A stretch of DNA of 64,000 nucleotides from Datnioides undecimradiatus (Eukaryota; Chordata; Actinopteri; Lobotiformes; Datnioididae), in assembly GCA_008933995.1 (NCBI GenBank), contig WARS01000033.1, positions 5,511,787 through 5,575,786 on the forward strand. Direction: 5' to 3'. Positions within the stretch are counted from its first letter, which is position 1; the number at the start of each line of letters is the position of its first letter. Shown in pieces: positions 47,001-57,999 of the stretch. Made by a program: the position numbers and the translations under genes. The notes under the pieces were generated by a model. It searched no databases. It was not told the origin of the DNA and worked only from the letters and a program-made list of their open reading frames with translations.

Positions 47001-47860
47001 GTCCAAGGAAGAGACTTGCAAATAGGAAAAGTAAGTCAGCAGTGTGTTGTGTAGAATTTGTATTTAGTCTTGTCCGTCTGTTACTGTATGACTGGCATAC
47101 TTGTGGCCAACATCAATAGCCAGCCTTAAATGCTGACATTATCTTGCTAGCCATGATTGACTTTTCAACATTCTGTCCGTGAATCATGTGCCTTATGTGA
47201 ACAGCATTGTCAGTAATGTGTGTCGAATTTGTACTGTAAGTCTGTGTGTCTGTTTCCATGACTGAACAAATGTCAGAAATACTGTGAGTGTGTGTTTTAC
47301 TAATGTAGTAAGCATACTGATTTTTAATGACAATATCCTTTCTCTCACACACAATGAGATTAAGGTTTTCTATGTTCTTTATCATTAGCTCTAAAAATGT
47401 AATGTTTCAATAATTCCAAACGGATTTTTGTATATTTGTCTACTGGAGCGACAAAAAATTGCACATTTGGCAAAACTGTGTGAACAGTACCCTGTAGTGC
47501 TTCCTAAATATGGCCTGTCTGTGTGACGTGACCAGTGTGATGTAAGAAAATCAACCGAATATTCTCTGATTAAGTTGCACAAATTTTGAAGTTGGTGTGA
47601 GAGACATCGAAAGTTACATCTATTCACATTTCGGATTCACAGTTCCTCATTGAATTATAATAGAATATCGTAACATTGAGATTTGAAATTCGGTTAATGA
47701 TAATTAGCTAATGAACAGATTTGCTCCTAATCCAAGATTGTTAAACCCCTACAATTATCCCAAAATCTAGCTGAGTCGGAACAGATGTGTACACACAAAC
47801 ACACGGGAGCACAAACACACTCTGTTTACAGTAACACCAAAGAGCAATTATGGAGCATCT
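47000..47860. other. Non-coding DNA downstream of hAT remnant
   Basis: Probably includes eroded hAT sequence. 47390-47690 has no readable frame and could be the distal part of that element or unique DNA. No terminal repeat identified. Confidence 0.35.
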
Positions 47861-48110
47861 TCACACGCCTAATTAGGGCTCTTCAACCGTTGTTCTGTCT
47901 GTTGTTTTTGTTTTCATCTCGAACATGCAAATTATGCTAATCTGGCAAATTAAACATCCTGTCAAACAAACCTGCACAGATAAAAGACAATTATTTTAGA
48001 TGGCTGGATGACTGCAGAATGATGATGAAGTAAAACGACATTTTTAACACTGTGGTTCATGGTTTGTGCTTTATTACCGTCCATTAGTCAACTGTGCATG
48101 TGCTGATCAA
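47860..48110. promoter_or_regulatory. Block with paired POU octamers
   Basis: ATGCAAAT (47925-47932, perfect octamer) overlaps and is followed by ATGCTAAT (47934-47941, a one-mismatch octamer), so two POU-type sites sit back to back within 17 bp. Surroundings are unique, with CTAATCTGGCAAATTAAAC and CGCCTAATTAGGGC (TAATTA near 47869). Confidence 0.36.
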
Positions 48111-48329
48111 ATGAAATTTGATGACTGGTAGTAGCTCAGCGCTCCAAATAAAATGAAAATGCTCTCAAACAGGGAAGCATGATTCCCTGAACGCGTTCAA
48201 CAGGTTGCTCTGCTTTAGGAAGCCACCGTCCCACTTGTCCAAATAACACCACAGACCCCCGTGAACCCTGTTGCCTTTGACCACTGTGCAAAAGAGGAAT
48301 CACTAAATCAGGCTGACCAGCTGAAGACA

Positions 48330-48570
48330 AGCCCAACTTCAACTGGCGGGTTGATTAAATGAGTCCCCAGTGGCCATTTGCTGTCACAGCTGCCTGGATT
48401 ATCGACCAGAAGGACGTCAGTGAATTTGATTTTCCAGGTGACAGGTGAGAGCCCTCTGTGATAATGCTGTATGATATCAACTCCTGGACGCCACCCGAGA
48501 TGATTAACGGCAAGCTGTCAGCACAGTGTAATCACAGTGTGAAATCAATGCTTCGCACCTCGCCCTCTTT
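48330..48570. promoter_or_regulatory. Enhancer-like unique block
   Basis: Contains GGGTTGATTAAATGAG, TTTGATTTTCCAGGTGACAGG (an AGGTGACAG string) and GATGATTAACGGCAAGCTG. Non-repetitive and non-coding. Confidence 0.3.
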
Positions 48571-49189
48571 TCTCTTTGCATGCCTGTCTCTGCTTAAAAC
48601 TCACAGGAAACCCCTGTGCAGTGCATTACTGGGAGAGGAAGATGTGTAAATGTGTGAACTATGTAGAACTGTCTCTGCATGAGTGAGATAGACACTGAAT
48701 AACAATATAACATAATATTTGCTCTTAACAGAATAGGCTAGTGTCTTGATTTGTAGTCAGATCAATGTAAACTATCCCACAGTGCACGGCTGGAAACTTG
48801 TGATCCCTCTCATCAGATGTCCACAGTAAGAGAAGGCAGAATATATAGTGATATTCACTATAAACAGTTGAGTTTTGTAAAAATTGTGAATATTTAAAGC
48901 AGAGATGGAAAGTTTTGAGATAATCAGCTTTAGGTCATTCATGTCAAGCATAAGCAATCTTTACATTACAGTCTTTTTGCCAACTTTCCATCAGGCTTAC
49001 TTCACGCTGTGCCATTATGTAGAAACCCAAAATACTGCATTAAAAATTCATAGTGTCCGTTTAACCCCCGCTGTGACAATAGTGCCTGGAGCAGGGTATG
49101 AAAAGCTCATTTCTAGTTCGTACTGAGTGCTCAAGACGTGAAAACATACAATTTCTTTCGTAACGGCTGAGCATATCAGTGCTTAAATG

Positions 49190-49570
49190 AATCTCATCAT
49201 GCCAGCAGCTTTAGCCATCACTATTAATAATATCCACTTTTCATAAAGCTGCTGATTTCTTTTATTTACGCTCAGTCGTCTCTGCTGGCTGCCAGTGGAA
49301 AGCGGGCCTGCATAATCACTGCTAATAAATTAAGCCCAATAGAACTGTCACACCTCATTTGGACTCATTTGCACATGATTGTGTTTGTTTATGTTCGGTC
49401 TGGCTGAAAAAAAGAAGAGCCTTTGACTGGCAAATCGCTGGAATTAATGAATTTCGCTGCTGTCCCTCTCCACCCTCCCTTCCTCCCCACGCTGCATGAA
49501 AAATCAAACGCTTTCTCTCCGTTTCCTCTGGCAGAAACTCAACATGGTGGAGTGATCCTGAGTCGAACAC
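49190..49570. promoter_or_regulatory. Enhancer-like unique block
   Basis: Contains CTATTAATAATATCCAC, GCATAATCACTGCTAATAAATTAAGC, GGACTCATTTGCACATG and GGAATTAATGAATTTCGC. Homeodomain-type cores are packed in unique sequence, followed by a C-rich stretch at 49466-49490. Confidence 0.33.
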
Positions 49571-49994
49571 AGCTGTCAGACGTCAAAAGACATCTTTCTT
49601 TGATATGCTGTGTGTGTATATGTGTGTGTGCATATGTGGAGGCTCTCTCCTGGATTATTAGTGTGGTGCATGTAATAAAAAGCAATCATCTGCCAGAGGA
49701 AAATGATTAAGCTGAAGATGATGACAGGCACCGAGCTGAACAGTGAATGACAGTCGACAGGTCTGCGGCTTCCAACCACTCTCCCTTCATTCTGCCTCGC
49801 ACACATCCCTATCACACACTACCGTCCTCATGTGGTAAAGCAGTTACAGACGCTGTGTCACGCTGCAAATTCAGAGATTATATTAAACCTTAAATCATGC
49901 AATTTTTGTTTTGGGAAAACATTAAATGTGAAAATCTGGATTTATAATACAGCTGATGGAAACAAAGAATTAAGTCTACGGCCACGTACTTGGA

Positions 49995-50325
49995 GCTACA
50001 TGTTAACACAGTAGCAATGGTAAAGACTGCTAATGTTTAGCGGTTACCATTGTAACAATCAGGATTAAGTGTGTCAGCACACTAACGTGCTGATTAAACA
50101 AAACTAAAACTGACTAAAAACAAAGTACAACTGAGGATGATGGGAGCAGTTTTGCCTGTAGTTGGTCATAAATCAAACCGCTGGACAAATTAAACTTTTG
50201 ATGATGGAAAGCCAGGGGATCACCAAAGTTATTAGATTTCATCCTGAGGGGTACATAAATATCTGTGCCTAATCTCATGCCAATCTATCCAGTAATTGTT
50301 CAGAAGTGAAATGCATTTTTCATGT
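49995..50325 (+). mobile_element. Fish interspersed repeat, unnamed family, copy B
   Basis: The first part (49995-50100) has TGTTAACA, GCTAATGTTTAGC and CAGCACACTAACGTGC elements typical of the TGCTAACATGCTAA-rich arm of a common fish repeat. The second part (50217-50325) has GGGATCACCAAAGTTATTA, CATCCTGAGGGG and CATGCCAATCTATCCAGTA. The latter aligns with copy A at 26.6 kb in the same orientation. No coding capacity. Confidence 0.5.
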
Positions 50326-50993
50326 TGCGAGTATGGCTAATAATATAACGAGGAATATTAAAACATTTAAAATTGGTTGTGTATTATTATGCAAAATTTA
50401 TTAGAAACCGTTACCGTAATCTTTATAAAAGTCGCCGGGAGTTGAGAATACATTCTGAGCTGATCGCACTTGTGTTAAATGCACATTATTGTGATTTATA
50501 CACGTTTTAAACTTTGACTAGAAATGAATTGTTATTTAGATTTATCTGACATTTGACGTGAATTTGTCTTTTATATATGCTTTGTTATGTGTTACAAAAA
50601 GTTTTTCTCAATTTGCAAACTCCTTTCAACAATCCACTAACAATCTAATCACATATCATCCTGAAAAGTCATCCTCCATCAGAACAGGTAAGTGGGACAA
50701 ATGTCTCTCTATTCCCAAGGTAGTCAGAAGCGTGACATCAATCACCTCTGTCGGCTGTCTGGTACTGACCTGAACAGGAAACAGGCCGGCAGGAAGAGCT
50801 GGCTGGTTAACGTCCTCATCAATCATGTGATCGCGATTTGAGCACATCAGCCCAAGTCTCCTCCATGTCTCTACAAATCACCACTCCGCAATCTGAGAAG
50901 GAGAGAATAGAAAATCCGCCTCTAAGTCCGTGAGTTCATTTATCTGTACATTGGTCCTGTCTGGCAGCTTGTTTGACATTCTTCAGCTTGTAT

Positions 50994-51032
50994 ACACGCA
51001 CACACACACGCACACACACACACACACACACA
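50994..51032. repeat. CA microsatellite with CG interruptions
   Basis: About 19 CA units interrupted twice by CG, pointing to TpG/CpG changes in an older tract. Confidence 0.9.
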
Positions 51033-51263
51033 AACTGCTAGAGCGCAATCTATATATTTATTAGTGCAAGAGATAAATTAGTCTAACTCCTGTTTAAGGC
51101 AGTGACATGTTGAAAGGCGTTCACATTGGCTTCCATGTGGCCAACGCTATGCATTGAACCTCTGCACTCAATGATCATTGCTGTGTTTTAACAAGACAAG
51201 TTTGTGTAAAGACAACATTTAAAGCTGACAGGTAAAAGTGTGACTTTCTTCCCAGTAAATGAG

Positions 51264-51850
51264 CAGTGTTGGAGAAGCTTCTTGAAAATGTAAAATGAAT
51301 TGCTCTTTGCATGTTACTCATTGAAAAAAACAGACAGTATTGTTAATAATTACTAAATTCCTAAGGTATTAGTGACATTATCTCTTAAATCATTTTTAAC
51401 ACTATAACTCTATTAATGAGCACCTGAAAGACTGCAGAGCCTTTTTACTCACACATCTTATATCCTGTACTTGTCAGGTTTAATGCTGGAATGTAGGTAT
51501 ATTTGTAGCTATAGTTAACAAACAAAAAAAGAAGACACAACATCTAAGGCAGCCAGCTTTTGTTATCAGGCGTCACATGACCCATCTTATGGTAGCCGCA
51601 AACCATCTTCCCCACACTCAGTTAAACGGATGCCTTCGTGACCAAATTCATTAATCCAGTTGCCAATCAGATGACAACAAACTTCTGGCAAGGCAGCAAA
51701 AGGGCTGAACCTCAAACTGGAAATAGTAACTTCAGTAACATCCAGTATACTTGAGTTCAGTATACTGAATATAAAAATGTAATCCTCTACATTAACTATT
51801 AAAAAAAAGTAATCACATTACTGTAACTCATTATTGCCTAACACCAAAAA
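51264..51850. mobile_element. Probable non-autonomous hAT-like element (MITE)
   Basis: The left end CAGTGTTGGAGAAGCTTCTT (51264) and right end AGTAATCACATTACTGTAAC...TTGCCTAACACC (about 51808-51844) resemble the CAGTGTTGGG...AGTTACTT and AAGTAACTCATT...CCAACACTG ends of abundant fish hAT-derived repeats, which are rich in GTAAC/GTTAC words. The interior has no coding frame. No clean 8-bp target duplication was found, and the two ends match each other only partly, so it could be two fragments. Confidence 0.4.
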
Positions 51851-52550
51851 GGTATTAAAAATCATATTTTATATCAGAATTCAGAAGTCCAAAAGAAAAA
51901 CAAAATCCAGTAGTAAAATATGAGTGACGGAGAGTGAATGTCATCAAAGTTCATCACTATCAATAATAAAAAAAGGAACTGGATTACATAACTTCCTGCC
52001 AAAATGCCCAAATCAGAGATCTAATTGTGTTGTACTGAAATCCACTACCTATCCATTGCCTTTGACATGTAAAAAACTGTAAAATCTGTAATTGCTTTCT
52101 GTTTTTTATGCAAAATAATCTTTTTCTGCAATTCCCATTCATAATTTTCTGGGCTTTTTTCTTTTGTGCGTAATCATCAATGTAAATCTCTCCAAAACCT
52201 TCGTCCATTTAGCAGTCAAGATTGTAGAGTTTTTAAAAAATCCCTCAGTCTGCACTGACCTGTCTTTCCACACTGCTACTATCAGCTATTCAGGTAAGAC
52301 ATAAAATGAGGTAATAAACTGTTGTGCTGCTTACTGAGAGAGAAAGCTGTACAAATAAATAATGTAATGCTTCAAAAGGTAAGGCATGTTTCCTGCCTAA
52401 TCAACATGACATCCTTTGATAGCTGACTGTGTCAACATCCTTGCCTTTTGATATATGCCTCGCTCTGCTGCTGCACCTTCCTATGCAACAACTACATGAC
52501 AGAATGTGATAGAAACAGACAGGATAACATTAAGGTTAAGGTTAATTCAT

Positions 52551-52588
52551 TGTCTCCTATTGGAGAAAGCGTCCCCTATTAGAGAAAA
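52551..52588. repeat. Two-copy 19-bp tandem repeat
   Basis: TGTCTCCTATTGGAGAAAG is followed directly by CGTCCCCTATTAGAGAAAA, with four mismatches. A related string, TGTCCCATTATTGGAGACA, occurs at 53042-53060. The inner TCCTATTGGAGA is itself nearly palindromic. Confidence 0.6.
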
Positions 52589-52800
52589 AAGCATGCACAG
52601 CTGCATCGAACCAGGCATTATGATAAAAACACATTAACTAAGAACATGTGTAGCCTCACATATAACAACCAAGCAAATCAGCCATATCATTTCCCCCCCG
52701 ACATACAGATGAGATATAACTAACTGAGATTCGAGAGAAAGTTGCTCCAAAAAGAAACAGCTATGAGTTCCTGAGCAGAACTGATAACTGATGATATCTG

Positions 52801-52801
<1 letters not shown>

Positions 52802-52868
<67 letters not shown>
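52802..52868. repeat. Compound (TG)n(TA)n microsatellite
   Basis: An uninterrupted TG tract (52802-52838) is followed by 15 TA units (52839-52868) and an A-rich tail to about 52890. The arrangement is the reverse complement of the TA-then-CA tract at 60.7 kb. Confidence 0.95.
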
Positions 52869-52871
<3 letters not shown>

Positions 52872-53194
52872 AAAAAATAAAAATAAAAAAGCAGAAACAT
52901 ACTGGTAGTAAGGGTGAATCTTGGTGGTTGCATTTAGATATGTATGTAAAGTGGCATATAGTTTATATGTACAATATTAAATGTGAAGTACCGCTGAGTG
53001 CATGTAGTTAATTTGAAACGTTCATCTGATATTGCTAGTAATGTCCCATTATTGGAGACAGTTGTAATGGCTGTAATCCATCGATAGATAGTAATCTAGA
53101 GAGAGATTTGGCCAACAAAGCAGAAATGAACTAAAATGGAGGCTTGAGCCAACTCAGCAACTCAACTCCACATTTCTGTTGTCCATCTGTCTGC

Positions 53195-53345
53195 ATGAGG
53201 TGGATGAGTTGTAAAGTCTGACGGCCAAGAGGAAAGGAGTTCCTGAGTTGTTATGTGGTGGTAACAATATAGAGCTGAGTGCTCCAGTGCATGTGCAGCA
53301 CATCATCAGGAGAGTGAAAGTCACTGTCCATGAGGGTATTTTCAA
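53195..53345 (+). mobile_element. Possible LINE-associated repeat fragment
   Basis: The order of words in this stretch (TGTAAAGTCTGACGGCCAAGAGG, AAAGGAGTTCCTGAG, GCTGAGTGCTCCAG, CATCAGGAGAGTG, GTCCATGAGGG) follows a dispersed fish repeat often seen upstream of LINE tails. That repeat has GATGGCNGCNGGAAGGAAGGACCTG, CTGAAGGAGCTC and TTGTCCATGATGG. The match is from memory and heavily diverged. Confidence 0.3.
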
Positions 53346-53754
53346 ACTTCACCCACACGACAGAGCCAGACCCCCTAATGGGTCTTGATTCTGTCATCAC
53401 CTTGCTGACCCAGCACATGATTGCAAAGAAACAACACTAGCTACAAAAGACTGGGAGAACATCTGCATGGTACTGCAGGCAGTGAAAGGTGGAGGCCTCA
53501 ACAGAAATACAACTCTGGCCTTCAAGGAAGGCAGCAGGAATTATCCTGTCAATGCTCGGTTGTGATGGCCAGTACTCAGTGTGTGATGAACTGGTCTTGT
53601 ATAACTGTTGGCCTTTAATTTTAGGACAGCATTATCAATACAGAAGCTAATATACTGCTAATCCGTTGGGGCTAGAACTTTATATAAGATATAAATAAAA
53701 TGTCCTCTGACTACACCAACAACAAGCAAAAGCTGCCCTTAATTTAGCCGCTAT

Positions 53755-54100
53755 CTCCTTCTATGTAGTCACCTTGTGCAGCAGTACATCACTGCCACTT
53801 GAATCACTCCCTGGAAGTCCAGTTATGTAACCTCATAAAGCACCATCTGCAGTGTTTGCTGGACATCCTCTGCACCTCCCCCATGATGTAAAAGTAGCAA
53901 CCCTTAAGCTTAAATTTGATTTTGAAGAAGGAGAAGTTGCTTTTGGCAAATCCAGTGAACAGGGTGGGTGGTCAACAACGCCTGTGTTGCTGCAGCCAAA
54001 GAATTCTCGCAGAGAGCCAAAACACAATGCACAAAATTGTGGTCATTTGTGCCAAACTGCCTTCCTCAGACATGTCAGTATAGTCGAGCAGAGCTCTCTG
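53755..54100 (-). pseudogene. Mariner-like transposase remnant (C-terminal part)
   Basis: On the minus strand from 54027, the frame reads LREFFGCSNTGVVDHPPCSLDL, matching the mariner block V-REFL...V(L)DHPPYSPDLAPCD that carries the third catalytic Asp (here at about 53950-53952). A frameshift follows. The other frame then gives FSFFKIKFKLKG, matching FLFPKLKLKLKG, and ends near 53775 with CTAAQGDYI, matching the C-terminal WxxCxAxxGDYFEG motif. Several stops and at least one frameshift make it non-functional. It lies head-to-head with nothing functional and is followed at once by a plus-strand LINE-1-like fossil. Confidence 0.65.
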
Positions 54101-54244
54101 CTGACAGTCTGTCTCAGAATGAATGTTCTTCATCTGTATCAGGATTCCTGAGTGCATAACAATAATAGAAAATGAAACTAAACTGAGGGAGGAATGTAAA
54201 GAATCAGGCAAGGATGTTCAATTAGTCTGCAAATGTTTGTTATT

Positions 54245-54860
54245 GTGCTGAAACCCACTGCAATACCCTTTAGACACTTATCAGACATAAAAACAGTTTC
54301 AGTGAGGGACACCATGCATAAATGTGCTCTTTATGCAGACGATATTCCTCTGTTGCTGTCATCCTATGAAGGAAGACTTAAGAGACATATCTGAATATAA
54401 AAGAAATTTCAATAATTCCAATCAGTGAACTCAATGAACATCTTTCTGTAGAGGATCTTCTATTTAAGTGGTTTGGATCAGTCTTTATTTATCTTTTATT
54501 AAGGTGTCCCTGACTGGATCTTTGTAAATTAAGCCTTATTCCAATTATAACAGCTGTCAAAAGGGTTTTGGAATGGTGGCTTGAGTTTCCCTGGTCTGTT
54601 GTAGGTTCTCACAGCTGAATTAAAATTTATGCCTTTACCCAGCTATTTCAACCCCTGTGCCCCTATCCCTAGAGATGCTGTGTCAGTGGATATCTAGGAG
54701 AGCGGCCTTTGGTATTGAAAATTCATCACATGTGGTAAAATCCCAGGGAGGTGAATACTTTGAAAATGCCAAAGCCAACGGATGAGCTCAGTCTGTCCAG
54801 TGTGCTTTTTATATAAATACAATATAAAATTGCCATGCTCATTTTATTGACATTGGCTAC
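54245..54860 (+). pseudogene. LINE-1-like reverse transcriptase remnant
   Basis: At 54321-54352 the plus strand encodes KCALYADDIPLL, the reverse transcriptase catalytic box (YADD; the two Asp codons at 54338-54343) in the LINE-1 style SLYADDVLLFL. Upstream text fits the preceding block of the RT. Downstream, after stops and shifts, KRVLEWWLEFPWSVVGSHS...IKIYAFTQLFQPLCPY (about 54555-54665) follows the LINE-1 pattern W..LPLSLxGRxxxIKMxxLPxFLYLFQ. No 5' end or poly(A) tail is evident. Old, dead copy. Confidence 0.6.
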
Positions 54861-56640
54861 ATTCATATCTCGATTCCACAAACTCGAGGGTTTGCTCAAC
54901 TCTCTCTCTAAAGGACCTGCTTAACTGCAATAAACATGACTAGAGAGGCCAAATGCCCTGCTTACAATTTAAATAAAGAAATGAAGGTGACCAATGGTCA
55001 ATGGACCTGAAGTATGGGAATGAAAGAAACAAGATGTTTCTGTTCTTGTCTGGATGGCTTTTATGTTGCTTTTGCTGTATACTGTTTCCTTTCTGAATAT
55101 GTTAGTTATTTTTTATCTAGTATACATGTTGTAGCTCTTGCTTCACAAAAAAAAAATAAAAATGGTACCCTCCTCCAGCATCTACATCATTTTAAATTAT
55201 GTGACACTTGATTGTGATGAAGGTAAATCTACTAGATTTTTCTAAATTGTACAGAACACTTCAGGATAGCAACGAGTAATCATTTGAATAAAGTTTAGAG
55301 TTTGTTTGTAGATTACATATAGCCAAGAAGCCACTCAAACATCAATATTTCTCCATTCTCTGAAACAGCATGTTAACGCATTTCTGGCCCTTACCTAATA
55401 AATTCTCCAGCACCAGCTACTCACTCAGTTTGTCTGGCTTCACTCTGGCATGGCAAGTGGCAGTGGCATTATATTTGTCTTTAGTATTTTGTATTTGACA
55501 GTTCATTTCCATTATTCTAATGTAGCTAGAAAAGGTAATCTTGCAGCCTTCCAATTGGACATCAGCTGACCTTCTGAAAACGCTGTAGTGAAAGTCTGCT
55601 ATCTAGTCTTAGCCTCTATTCTAATCAATGAACCGATTTATATCACAACTTTCGTTAAAAGTTGCAATACATGGTGCTAGGCAGTACAATGAAAATACAC
55701 AATTAAAACATTTACAGTATTTACAAGGGAATGGGGAGCATCGCAGGACAGTAGATCACAGCAGCGAGAGGGAAGAACAAAAGAGAATGGATTAGGAGAA
55801 AAAAAGGTATGTATGTCTTAAGATTTCTCTAAAAGATGTCAAAACGTAAGGACAAATGCCGTGGATTGAAAGCACATTGAACATTGTCTTTATGCAGCAG
55901 TGAGCACTAGGAAATGTGATGTTAATCTCAGAGATTCATGTGGAAGAATGAGGGAGCCTATAAAGACGGATGTATTCCGCTCCATTTGATTGATGATGCA
56001 GAAGACCTGACTGTGGAGAAGCTTCGCTAACTAAACAAGTGTTTTCATTAAACAACATAATAGTGATAATGAACAAATTGTTTCTGACTCCCTGCCACAA
56101 CAAAACTCTATTCATGTTCCATTAAGCTGCCTTTATAGACCACAAAACTGAGTAAAAGAAATATTATGTCGGAACACACTAAGTTATAAGAAGAGAACAG
56201 GAAATATTGATCCAATTTAGCAGTGGGCAACAGGATATTGTGTTTTGTTGAATTTGTGACTAGCGCCAAAAGCCCAGTTGTGTTGTGTGTATTGATCTGT
56301 CTGGCTGTAAAGGTACTTCAGAATCAGAGCAGAGTTTGTGAAGACATGACCTGGAAGATAGATCCCTCTTATCTCCTTTGAAATGAAGTCAGTTTGATTT
56401 AAGGCTCCTCCTGCTCTAATTTCAACAGAGGGTCATAATTTTCTTCTCCCTCTTTCTTTTTTCTCCCAATGTGTGTTAGTGTACGTGTGTAGATGTTTGA
56501 GAGAGGGAGAGAACTCTTTCGGCAGGCATGATTTTCTCTTGCACCCATCTGGCCAGTACTGACATTCCCTTTGAACTGAACCCTGGAAAAGATCAGTGAC
56601 ACTTCTTTGGAGAAAGCTTTAGGAGATCCTCTTTGGATGA
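54860..56640. other. AT-rich non-coding DNA
   Basis: Possibly the tail of the LINE-1-like fossil up to about 55190 (an A-rich run AAAAAAAAAATAAAA at 55147-55161 on the plus strand could be a decayed poly(A) end). Beyond that, unique sequence without gene signal. Confidence 0.35.
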
Positions 56641-56900
56641 ACAAATGCTAATGCTTCACTGTGCTTAAGACTTATGAGCAGAGGGGGACCTGTCGCCACA
56701 CAAGAAAAGAGCCAATTAAGGCGTACCCCCGAGAGTGGTGGGGCTGGAAGCTGCAGGGCGCAGGCCTGTCATGCCCGGCTGAGGCTTTTAAGACCGAGCG
56801 TTGGCACTTGTTTTGGCGGCAACACTGGGAGATCGACTGAGTGGAGAGACAGCGGACAAATGGGGAGTACTTAGCCAGTGGCCACAATCAGTGAATCATC
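56640..56900. promoter_or_regulatory. GC-richer enhancer-like block
   Basis: A locally GC- and CpG-rich island (GGCGTACCCCCGAGAG, CAGGGCGCAGGCC, GACCGAGCGTTGGC) in AT-rich surroundings. TTTTGGCGGCAA at 56811-56822 resembles an E2F site. Frames of 66 and 71 codons cross it on opposite strands without recognisable domains, so a small exon cannot be excluded. Confidence 0.28.
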
Positions 56901-57359
56901 ATTGAACCAAGAGGTTTTCCCACAACTCTGCATTGCACATTAGTGTCTGGGTGGCAGGGAACCTTTTGATTGGTCCAGTGTAAAATCATTGCACAGTGTG
57001 ACTGGAACATCAGATAGATTAACAAATCAATTCTTCTCATGTTGAAACAAAAACGAGGAACAAAAGCACTGCCAAAACAATATACTGTGAGTCTGACAGA
57101 GAAAGAAAACATTTTCATAATGACGACTCGTGACAGCCAGGGTTGGACTACCAACTGGATAAGTGCCAAAATGCCCCCGAATCCAATGACCCAGGTTCAC
57201 TGTGTGTGAGTTGGTTCAGACTATCCAATTTGTGAGAGCATATCCAGCACTAATGTACCAAAACAAGGCAAGTACAGCATTTTTTAAGACGCCAAATCAT
57301 GCTTTTCATTTCCTGTAGAGCGTTATGTAGCTATATGCATGGAAAAAGGTCTGCAAAGT

Positions 57360-57600
57360 TAACTTCCTAAAAGTTCACCCCAAACGAGTTACTGTCTTCC
57401 CCAGAAAACACTGCACCTCAACTGCCTGAAACACCTCATCAGTAGTCCAGCCTACTTCTCTCTTACTTGTCCGCATCACTATGTAACACACAACAACCTC
57501 CACTTAGGTGATGTCCCGCACTCTGAAACCTAGATCTACCTCACTGTCAGGATCAGTTTTATTTTTGGGTGATACAGACTGAAATTCAGATGTGATACAT
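57360..57600. mobile_element. Possible interspersed repeat of unknown class
   Basis: Words such as AACACTGCACCTCAACTGCC, TGAAACACCTCATCAGTAGTC and CACTGTCAGGATCAGTTTTA resemble a dispersed percomorph repeat (pattern memory only). No coding capacity, terminal repeats or tail seen. Confidence 0.22.
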
Positions 57601-57940
57601 ATCTTTTCTATTCCAAAATAGTTTATATGTTCAATTGTAGGTCAAATCAACATGTGAGGTGTCACAAACACTTGTTTGAAACAGACTGTGGTGAAAATAA
57701 AACCTAAGGACAGGCTTTCCTTCGCTGTTTGAAAATATAAAACTGCACATATATCAGCATGTAACTGAAAGATTAGATCAAACAAATAGCCTATATTAGA
57801 CTTTTTTTTAAAAGAAGATGACAACATCATCCTCTTCTGCTTTACACACTGATGCCGATTTTGCATGAACCATTGTTTTGCTTTTTACAAAGCAGAGTAC
57901 TTTCACAGCTGCGCTGGAACCCTGAGCTTAGGCCTAGCTA

Positions 57941-57999
57941 GATATTACACAGACTTTAGACCAGCTGCCAGCTCCCTAGTACAAAGTCTGTGTAATGTC
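57941..57999. repeat. Inverted repeat, 17-bp arms with one wobble, 25-nt loop
   Basis: Arms 57941-57957 and 57983-57999 pair along 17 positions with a single T.G wobble; the inner 14 bp are perfect (ATTACACAGACTTT). The 25-nt loop contains a second small repeat, CAGCT twice. The fold could form as RNA or DNA. It is shorter than a usual microRNA precursor stem, and I do not recognise a known mature microRNA in it. Confidence 0.85.
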
